DNA of 5,605 nt from Demequinaceae bacterium UBA4004 (GTDB taxonomy: Bacteria > Actinomycetota > Actinomycetes > Actinomycetales > Demequinaceae). The stretch spans positions 20,060 to 25,664 of the forward strand of contig DGBM01000307.1 in the NCBI GenBank assembly GCA_002384765.1, in the 5' to 3' direction. The notes beneath the pieces are model-generated. The model was not told where the DNA came from. It saw only the letters and a program-made list of their open reading frames with translations, and ran no database searches. Of the stretch, positions 1-5,605 are shown piece after piece. How positions within the stretch are numbered: position 1 is the stretch's first letter; every line of letters starts with the position of its first letter. The position numbers and the translations under genes are program-made.

Positions 1-1
1 G

Positions 2-898
2 GCCGAGCGGGCGGCGCGTGAACTGATTGTGGCCGCGCCCTTTCGCGAAAGCGGCCATCGCACGCTCATGAGGGCCCTGGCCGCGCAAGGCAACACCGCC
101 GAGGCAATCGCCGCCTTTGGCCGTATGCGGGAAGTTCTCAACGAGGAGCTCGGCGTTGACCCGAGCCCCGCGAGTCGCGCCCTGGACGAACGGCTCCTCA
201 AAGCCGAGGGAACATGGCGACCCGTTCGCCCGCTACCAGCGGGCGTGGACGTGCTCGCGAATCGAGTCGTCGTAGATGCGCGCGAGCTGAGCCATGGTGG
301 CGTCATCGATCGCAGGCAGGTCTCCCACCGCCGCGTTGCCCCGTGCCTGCTCCACGGTGCGCGCCCCCGGAATCGCGGTGCTGACGCCGGATTGTGTGAG
401 CCATCGCAGCGCCATCTGCGCCGTGGTCCACCCCTCGGGCGTCAGTGCGGCGACCTCTCGCGCGGCACGGACACCGACGTCGTACGGCACTCCTGCGAAC
501 GTCTCGCCGACGTCGAAGGCGGAGCCATCTCGGTTGTAATTGCGGTGGTCGTTCTCTGCAAAGGTGGTGCTCTCGTCGTACTTGCCCGACAGCAGTCCCG
601 ACGCAAGGGGCACTCGGGCAATGATCCCGACGCCAAGTCTGGCCGCCTCGGTGGCCACGCGTTCGAGCGGCTTGCGGCGGAACAGATTGACGACGATCTG
701 GATCGACGCCACGTCCGGCTCGCGCAACGCCTGGAGCGCCTCGTCAACCTTCTCAACGGAGACTCCCCACGCGCGCACCCGTCCCTCGTCCACCAGCACG
801 CGCAAGGACTCGTACGTCTCGGGGTCGAAAAACACTGGCGTGGGCGGGCAGTGAAGCTGAATCAGGTCAAGGGTGTCGACGCCGAGGTTCTCCCGTGA
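2..898 (+). CDS. 3' end of a BTAD-domain (SARP/AfsR-like) transcriptional regulator, stop codon position doubtful
   Basis: The gene enters from the left edge in the frame starting at base 2. The first ~68 residues match the C-terminal helices of the bacterial transcriptional activator domain: AAPFRESGHRTLMRALAAQG, then AEAIAAFGRMREVLNEELG, then VDPSPASRALDERLL. In this family the TPR-like BTAD follows an OmpR-type winged helix and helps activate transcription; the DNA-binding part is outside the window. Such proteins often end just after this motif, so an end near 205-232 is expected. No in-frame stop occurs until TGA at 896-898, and everything after about 232 is the exact codon-for-codon complement of the opposite-strand reductase gene. 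I therefore regard only about 2-232 as supported coding sequence; the rest is probably an antisense shadow. A lost stop, a frameshift or a sequencing error are all possible. Target genes are unknown. Confidence 0.6.
   Translation, partial: AERAARELIVAAPFRESGHRTLMRALAAQGNTAEAIAAFGRMREVLNEELGVDPSPASRALDERLLKAEGTWRPVRPLPAGVDVLANRVVVDARELSHGGVIDRRQVSHRRVAPCLLHGARPRNRGADAGLCEPSQRHLRRGPPLGRQCGDLSRGTDTDVVRHSCERLADVEGGAISVVIAVVVLCKGGALVVLARQQSRRKGHSGNDPDAKSGRLGGHAFERLAAEQIDDDLDRRHVRLAQRLERLVNLLNGDSPRAHPSLVHQHAQGLVRLGVEKHWRGRAVKLNQVKGVDAEVLP
227..245. terminator. GC-rich hairpin between converging genes, possible bidirectional terminator
   Basis: CGCCCGCT at 227-234 and AGCGGGCG at 238-245 form a perfect 8-bp inverted repeat with a 3-nt loop. 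It spans the TAG stop of the reductase gene (233-235) and sits where the BTAD gene would be expected to end. Neither side has a T-run, so it is not a textbook intrinsic terminator, although actinobacterial terminators often lack one. Confidence 0.4.
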
Positions 899-1219
899 GC
901 GATCCGTCCACTCCCTGAAGGCGTCAAGCGTGTACGCCTGAGCCTCGTGTGGTTGCGCACGCCTACCCATCTTGGTCGCCACAAAGAACCGGTCCGCGTC
1001 GGCGCGGGACGCGAGGAAGTCGCCTATCGCGCGCTCCGAACGGCCGTCACCATAGACGTCGGCAGTGTCGAAGAAGGTGACGCCAGAGTCAGCGGCCGCC
1101 TGAAGAATCGCTTGTGAGCGATCCTCGTCGACGTTGCCCCAGTCGGCGCCAAGCTGCCAGCAACCCAAACCGATTTCACTGACCTGGCGGCCGAGCCGCT
1201 CAATCTTTGAAGTACGCAT
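233..1219 (-). CDS. Aldo/keto reductase, IolS-like (AKR11-type)
   Basis: A 328-residue cytoplasmic NADPH-dependent oxidoreductase, the usual length for a single-domain (beta/alpha)8 aldo/keto reductase. The catalytic tetrad is complete: Asp51 and Tyr56 in FFDTADVYGDGRSER, Lys83 in VATKMG, His123 in LIQLHCPP. The strand-7 segment VPLASGLLSGKY (203-214) and the C-terminal cofactor motif IPGARTVEQARGN (283-295) are also present. The overall pattern resembles Bacillus subtilis IolS and related AKR11 proteins from memory; the natural substrate cannot be read from the sequence. The ATG start at 1219 puts the conserved first strand (IERLGRQVSEIGLGCWQLG) at the right distance. No Shine-Dalgarno is visible, but a -10-like TAACGT lies 7 nt upstream, suggesting a leaderless message. 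The gene lies 51 nt after the peptidase gene and converges on the BTAD gene. The family call is secure; a role such as aldehyde detoxification or sugar metabolism is open. Confidence 0.93.
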   Translation of the reverse strand: MRTSKIERLGRQVSEIGLGCWQLGADWGNVDEDRSQAILQAAADSGVTFFDTADVYGDGRSERAIGDFLASRADADRFFVATKMGRRAQPHEAQAYTLDAFREWTDRSRENLGVDTLDLIQLHCPPTPVFFDPETYESLRVLVDEGRVRAWGVSVEKVDEALQALREPDVASIQIVVNLFRRKPLERVATEAARLGVGIIARVPLASGLLSGKYDESTTFAENDHRNYNRDGSAFDVGETFAGVPYDVGVRAAREVAALTPEGWTTAQMALRWLTQSGVSTAIPGARTVEQARGNAAVGDLPAIDDATMAQLARIYDDSIREHVHARW

Positions 1220-1226
1220 GGGTTCT

Positions 1227-1232
1227 ACGTTA
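1227..1232 (-). promoter_or_regulatory. Candidate -10 element for a leaderless reductase transcript
   Basis: On the minus strand TAACGT fits the actinobacterial TANNNT -10 pattern and ends 7 nt before the ATG at 1219, which places a start site on or next to the A of the ATG. No good -35 is visible and there is no Shine-Dalgarno, consistent with leaderless expression. This is inference from spacing only. Confidence 0.35.
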
Positions 1233-1233
1233 C

Positions 1234-1257
1234 GGGACGGCCGACGTGCTCCGTCCC
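1234..1257 (-). terminator. Hairpin after the NlpC/P60 gene, possible weak terminator
   Basis: GGGACGG (1234-1240) and CCGTCCC (1251-1257) form a perfect 7-bp, GC-rich stem with a 10-nt loop. It begins 13 nt after the peptidase stop codon on the minus strand. No T-run follows it. The same DNA lies just upstream of the reductase -10 candidate, so it could instead be an operator or a chance repeat. Confidence 0.3.
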
Positions 1258-1270
1258 CACCGTCGGGGTG

Positions 1271-1918
1271 TTATCCGGTGACGCGAACGTAGATCGGGTT
1301 GGTCTGCCAAATGGCGCGGAACTGGATCGTCTTGCCGGGTCGCGGCGAGTCGATCTGCAGGTTGGGTCCGGCATAGATGCCCAGGTGACCGGGAGACACG
1401 ATGATGTCGCCGGGCAGCGGCGAACTCACGCGGGTTCCCACGTTGTAGTACGCGCCCGAACTACGTGGCAGCGAAATGCCGAACTGCGCATACACATAAC
1501 TCACAAAGCCCGAGCAATCGAAACCGGTGCTGGGCGAGGCTCCACCCAACATGTAGGGGATACCCACGTATTTTGCGGCCTCGGCGATGATGGCCGAGCC
1601 GGCGATGGCCTGAGCCACGCTCGCGCTATTGGCGACCGTCCGAGCCGAAGAATACGACCTGCGCACCACTGGCTTGGGGTCGGGCTTCACGTCAAGCGAC
1701 GGCGTCTCCACCGTGAACTTTGCCTGTGAGTCGGCGGCTACAGCGGCGCCAATCTGCTCGACTTGGTCGACATAGGCGGCGCCCTGAATGGCTGCCGCGT
1801 CGACGTCGGGCGTCACCGGTGATTCACCGGCGATCGCTACGGCGGCCGCTCCTGACAGGGGCACCACGATCAGTGCGACGCCTGCCGAAACTGCCACCGC
1901 GCGCGTCTTGGCGCGCAT
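1271..1918 (-). CDS. Secreted NlpC/P60 family peptidoglycan endopeptidase, RipA-like catalytic domain
   Basis: From the ATG at 1918 this is a 215-residue exported cell-wall hydrolase. Numbering here is from an in-frame TTG at 1933 (220 residues). A signal peptide is clear: basic RAKTR (7-11), a hydrophobic core at about 12-36, and a likely cleavage near AIAG. An Ala/Val/Asp-rich linker with Lys/Pro (about 40-115) leads to the C-terminal NlpC/P60 domain (about 115-220). It has the nucleophile Cys140 in GFDCSGFVSYVY, LPRSSGAYYNVG, PGDIIV, and His183 in PGHLGIYAG. Asp195 (QIDSPRPG) sits where RipA has its third catalytic residue, Glu444, by my remembered alignment. The family cleaves stem-peptide bonds such as D-Glu-mDAP, often at the septum. 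There is no coiled coil or SH3/LysM domain, so it is a short form. I chose the ATG because GAGGT stands 8 nt before it and because the TTG lies in a possible -10; the TTG also has AGGGA upstream and cannot be excluded. Confidence 0.92.
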   Translation of the reverse strand: MRAKTRAVAVSAGVALIVVPLSGAAAVAIAGESPVTPDVDAAAIQGAAYVDQVEQIGAAVAADSQAKFTVETPSLDVKPDPKPVVRRSYSSARTVANSASVAQAIAGSAIIAEAAKYVGIPYMLGGASPSTGFDCSGFVSYVYAQFGISLPRSSGAYYNVGTRVSSPLPGDIIVSPGHLGIYAGPNLQIDSPRPGKTIQFRAIWQTNPIYVRVTG

Positions 1919-1926
1919 GTATCCGT

Positions 1927-1931
1927 ACCTC
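1927..1931 (-). promoter_or_regulatory. Ribosome binding site deciding the NlpC/P60 start
   Basis: GAGGT on the minus strand lies 8 nt before the ATG at 1918. This favours the ATG over the TTG at 1931-1933, which overlaps this site. A competing AGGGA lies about 8 nt before the TTG. Confidence 0.5.
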
Positions 1932-1958
1932 AAATTACCGTTCCCTTCGCGTTGTCAG
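1932..1958 (-). promoter_or_regulatory. Candidate promoter for the NlpC/P60 gene
   Basis: On the minus strand CTGACA (1953-1958, one mismatch to TTGACA) is followed after 15 nt by TAATTT (1932-1937), an AT-rich hexamer that stands out in GC-rich DNA. The spacer is 1-2 nt shorter than ideal. A start site here would give a very short leader that cuts into the GAGGT site, so the assignment is tentative. Confidence 0.3.
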
Positions 1959-1964
1959 CGCACG

Positions 1965-2010
1965 AAAACAGGGCGCTCGGTCCCGTCACCGCCCCCGCAG
2001 TGGACCGAGC
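1965..2010 (-). terminator. Probable intrinsic terminator of the manA-ugd-dtxR unit
   Basis: In minus-strand sense, GCTCGGTCC (2010-2002) and GGACCGAGC (1983-1975) form a perfect 9-bp stem with an 18-nt G-rich loop. After 4 nt comes TGTTTT (1970-1965). Stem plus T-rich tail, 42 nt past the dtxR stop codon and upstream of the peptidase promoter candidate, suits a factor-independent terminator. The loop is long, so it could instead be a regulatory structure in the peptidase leader. Confidence 0.5.
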
Positions 2011-2052
2011 ACACCATGTCCGGAGCGGCCGATGCCGCCCCTGTTGACTGAC

Positions 2053-2769
2053 TTACGTTACCTGATCGCCAGAGTACCTGGCTTCCGGGTGAACGAACAG
2101 GTGTCGCGCAATGTCCCCGGAAATCACGATGGATCCCAGGTTCGTGGACAGTTCGACGTCTTCGCCCTGGGACTGAAGTCCTATCGAAGTACCAGGTAAG
2201 AGACCAATTTCGGAGACGTCTTGGAGGAAACCGGCAAGAGTTTGTGGGTTTTCACCAATTCTCACCAGCATGGCGTTTCGGGTGCCCAAAGCGACCGCAT
2301 CGACCACATTGATGGGCACTTCGCCAACTTCCGACACCTCACCGGACGCCGCCTCGAGTTCGTCGAGACCGGGAATAATGTTGCCGTAGGGGGACCTTTC
2401 CGGGTGCCCCAGCATCTCGACGAGTCGCCGCTCCACCCGGTCGCTCATGACGTGTTCCCAACGGCATGCCTCTTCGTGCACGTGACGCAGTTCCAAGCCG
2501 ATCACGTCGGTCAGCAGCCTCTCGGCGAGCCGGTGCTTGCGCATGACCTTGGTGGCCCGATCGATGCCGTCCGGGGTGAGAACCAAGGTGCGGTCCTCCC
2601 CCACCACCACGTATCCGTCGCGCTCCATCCTGGCGATCGTCTGCGACACCGTGGGACCGGAGTGTCCGAGCTGCTCGGCGATGCGCGCCCTCAGCGGCGG
2701 CACGCCGTCCTCGATCAATTCGTAGATGGTGCGCAAATACATCTCAGTGGTGTCGATGAGGTCGGTCAT
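2053..2769 (-). CDS. ideR: Iron-dependent transcriptional repressor, DtxR/IdeR family
   Basis: A 238-residue metal-activated DNA-binding protein, slightly longer than M. tuberculosis IdeR (230). The start MTDLIDTTEMYLRTIYEL matches the family N-terminus exactly, so I reject an in-frame extension to 2913. The winged helix-turn-helix spans about 27-50 (RARIAEQLGHSGPTVSQTIA). Every dimerisation-domain metal ligand falls at the canonical DtxR number: Met10, Cys102, Glu105 and His106 for the primary site; His79, Glu83 and His98 for the ancillary site (RKHRLAERLL, HEEACRWEHVMS). Cys102 favours the Fe(II)-sensing type over MntR. A C-terminal SH3-like domain (about 155-238) has Glu173 and Gln176 with the E-x-x-Q spacing of the family's extra ancillary ligands. 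In the family, Fe(II)-bound dimers repress siderophore and iron-uptake genes and may activate storage genes. Its ATG overlaps the ugd stop as ATGA, and GGCAGG lies 8 nt upstream. No IdeR-box-like palindrome was found in the window. Family is sure; orthology to IdeR is likely. Confidence 0.93.
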   Translation of the reverse strand: MTDLIDTTEMYLRTIYELIEDGVPPLRARIAEQLGHSGPTVSQTIARMERDGYVVVGEDRTLVLTPDGIDRATKVMRKHRLAERLLTDVIGLELRHVHEEACRWEHVMSDRVERRLVEMLGHPERSPYGNIIPGLDELEAASGEVSEVGEVPINVVDAVALGTRNAMLVRIGENPQTLAGFLQDVSEIGLLPGTSIGLQSQGEDVELSTNLGSIVISGDIARHLFVHPEARYSGDQVT

Positions 2770-4097
2770 GTCGTGTGCCTGCCCATACCCCGATAACGCC
2801 AGCCGGCCGTCTTCCATGCCTCGACGTCCAGACAGTTTCGACCGTCGATCACGAGATCGCCGTTGGCTTGGGCGCGCAGCACCGCCGGGTCGGCCTCCTT
2901 GAACTCCTTCCACTCGGTCGACACCACCACGAGGTCTGCTGCAGTCACGGCGTCCATCATGGAATCCGCGAACGTCAGGGTTGGCCAGACCGCCTTGGCA
3001 TTCGTCATCGCTTGCGGGTCATATACCTTCACGTCCGCACCCATGAGGTGGAGGCGACCCGCCACATCCAGTGCCGGCGAGTCACGCACATCGTCGCTAT
3101 TGGGTTTGAATGCGGCGCCCAACACCGCGACCTTGCGCCCCACGACCGCGCCGCCGAGTTCGCGAGCGGCCACATCGATCACATGGTCTCGGCGCCGCAG
3201 GTTGACCGAGTCAACCTCCCTGAGGAACGCGAGCGCCTGGTCGACTCCAAGTTCGGCCGCACGCGCCTGGAACGCACGAATGTCCTTCGGCAGGCACCCG
3301 CCTCCAAATCCCAGCCCGGCGCCCAGGAACTTGCGGCCGATGCGCTCGTCATATCCGATGGCATCCGCCAACTCAAGCACGTCGGCGCCCGTCGCCTCGC
3401 ACACTTCGGCGATCGCGTTGATGAACGAGATCTTGGTGGCGAGGAACGCGTTCGCGCTGACTTTGACGAGCTCGGCGGTCGGAAGGTCGGTCACCAGGAA
3501 CGGCGTGCCCCTGGCGATGATGCTGGCGTACACCTCGCGCGCCACCGCCTCGATTCGACCTGGCTGGCCCTTGTCCACTCCGAGCACCTGCCGGTCGGGC
3601 CTCAGGGTGTCCTCGACGGCGAAGCCCTCGCGAAGGAATTCTGGGTTCCACCCCAACTCCGCCTGGTCCCCCACCGGCGCGAGCTCGCGCACGCGCGCCG
3701 CCAGCCGCGCGGCCGTGCCGACCGGCACGGTGGACTTGCCCAGGATCACCGTGGGTCGCTCCAGCATCGGCGCGAGCGTCTCGATCACGGCATCGACGAA
3801 CGTCATGTCCGCCGCATACTCGCCGCGCTTCTGGGGTGTGCCGACACCGATGAAGTGAACGTCGGCATCGGCGGCTTCTGAAGCGTCGGTCGTGAATCTC
3901 AACCGGCCCGACGCCACGTGCTTGGACAGCAATTCGGGCAGGTCCGGCTCGTAGAACGGCACTTCGCCACGGGATAGCGTGGCCACCTTCACGGGATCAA
4001 CGTCGACGCCGATGACGTCGTGCCCCAACTCTGCCATCCCCGCAGCGTGGGTCGCCCCGAGGTATCCAGTGCCAAAGACGGATACGCGCATACTCAT
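2766..4097 (-). CDS. ugd: UDP-glucose 6-dehydrogenase
   Basis: A 443-residue cytoplasmic enzyme that oxidises UDP-glucose to UDP-glucuronate with two NAD+, of normal family length. The N-terminal Rossmann domain starts with VFGTGYLG (7-14) and has the acidic VDVDP end of strand 2 (31-35). Active-site motifs follow: KSTVPVGT (121-128), NPEFLREG with Glu153 (151-158), and ELVKVSANAFLATKISFINAIAE with Lys212 and Asn216. The catalytic Cys268 lies in GFGGGCLPKD. The C-terminal UDP-binding domain shows VLGAAFKPNSDDVRDSP (325-341) and VYDP (358-361). GDP-mannose dehydrogenase is a relative, but overall it reads as Ugd. It begins 9 nt after the manA stop with no clear Shine-Dalgarno, so translation probably depends on coupling; a second ATG two codons in (4091) is an alternative start. 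Its TGA overlaps the dtxR ATG. UDP-glucuronate feeds acidic surface polysaccharides or UDP-xylose type sugars; which one is not shown here. Confidence 0.95.
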   Translation of the reverse strand: MSMRVSVFGTGYLGATHAAGMAELGHDVIGVDVDPVKVATLSRGEVPFYEPDLPELLSKHVASGRLRFTTDASEAADADVHFIGVGTPQKRGEYAADMTFVDAVIETLAPMLERPTVILGKSTVPVGTAARLAARVRELAPVGDQAELGWNPEFLREGFAVEDTLRPDRQVLGVDKGQPGRIEAVAREVYASIIARGTPFLVTDLPTAELVKVSANAFLATKISFINAIAEVCEATGADVLELADAIGYDERIGRKFLGAGLGFGGGCLPKDIRAFQARAAELGVDQALAFLREVDSVNLRRRDHVIDVAARELGGAVVGRKVAVLGAAFKPNSDDVRDSPALDVAGRLHLMGADVKVYDPQAMTNAKAVWPTLTFADSMMDAVTAADLVVVSTEWKEFKEADPAVLRAQANGDLVIDGRNCLDVEAWKTAGWRYRGMGRHTT

Positions 4098-4106
4098 GTC
4101 GCCAGA

Positions 4107-5605
<1,499 letters not shown>

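Noticed and set aside
1815..1824. Palindrome TCACCGGTGA followed by a second TCACCGG
   Set aside because: It lies in the coding region just after the signal peptide of the peptidase, and a 10-bp palindrome is unremarkable in GC-rich DNA.
2025..2038. Small stem GCGGC-CGAT-GCCGC just after dtxR
   Set aside because: Only 5 bp with no tail; the larger hairpin at 1975-2010 is the better terminator candidate.
2044..2049. TTGACT on the + strand resembling a -35
   Set aside because: It would drive transcription antisense into dtxR and no suitable -10 follows; it looks like chance.
1268..2199. + strand open frames opposite the peptidase and dtxR genes
   Set aside because: Antisense to clearly conserved proteins, and low-complexity Arg/Ser-rich translations typical of shadow frames.
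2770..2913. 48-codon N-terminal extension of the iron repressor
   Set aside because: MTDLIDTTEMYL is the exact family N-terminus and places all metal ligands at canonical numbers; the extension overlaps ugd.
3715..3732. Perfect inverted repeat CCGTGCCG-AC-CGGCACGG
   Set aside because: It lies inside ugd and encodes the conserved TVPVGT segment; coding constraint explains it.
2775..3881. Long + strand open frames opposite ugd (368 and 331 codons)
   Set aside because: They are antisense to a gene with full catalytic motifs, have no recognisable domains, and are expected from high-GC codon use.

Overview
The window is high-GC DNA and reads as a chromosomal stretch from an actinobacterium. Supporting signs are an IdeR/DtxR-type iron repressor, the actinobacterial form of phosphoserine aminotransferase ([11 protein letters not shown] and GTSHRQAPV motifs), a RipA-like NlpC/P60 domain, a BTAD-type regulator, and probable leaderless starts. 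A Micrococcales-like member (Cellulomonas/Demequina type) is a guess from general resemblance, not something the sequence proves.

Layout, left to right. From 2, on the + strand, lies the 3' end of a BTAD (SARP/AfsR-like) regulator. Its conserved part ends near 205, but the frame stays open to 898, antisense to the next gene. The minus strand then carries an IolS-like aldo/keto reductase (1219 to 233), a secreted NlpC/P60 peptidase (1918 to 1271), a DtxR/IdeR repressor (2769 to 2053), a UDP-glucose 6-dehydrogenase (4097 to 2766) and a type I mannose-6-phosphate isomerase (5252 to 4107). At the right edge the + strand carries the first 108 codons of serC (5282 onward), divergent from manA.

manA, ugd and dtxR look like one operon. 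manA and ugd are 9 nt apart, and ugd and dtxR overlap by an ATGA. A hairpin followed by a T-rich stretch 42 nt after the dtxR stop is a plausible end of that unit. The peptidase and the reductase each have their own candidate promoter. manA and ugd supply hexose-phosphate and UDP-glucuronate for envelope polysaccharides, and the NlpC/P60 enzyme acts on peptidoglycan, so much of the window concerns the cell envelope. The iron regulator is physically coupled to this group, but no regulatory link is shown.

I see no mobile element, CRISPR array, tRNA or rRNA, and no gene-free stretch over 300 bases. The largest gap is 134 nt, between dtxR and the peptidase gene. The content is mostly ordinary housekeeping. 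The points worth a second look are the missing stop of the BTAD gene, the very compact manA/serC divergent start region, and the ugd-dtxR coupling. I found no convincing undescribed system.
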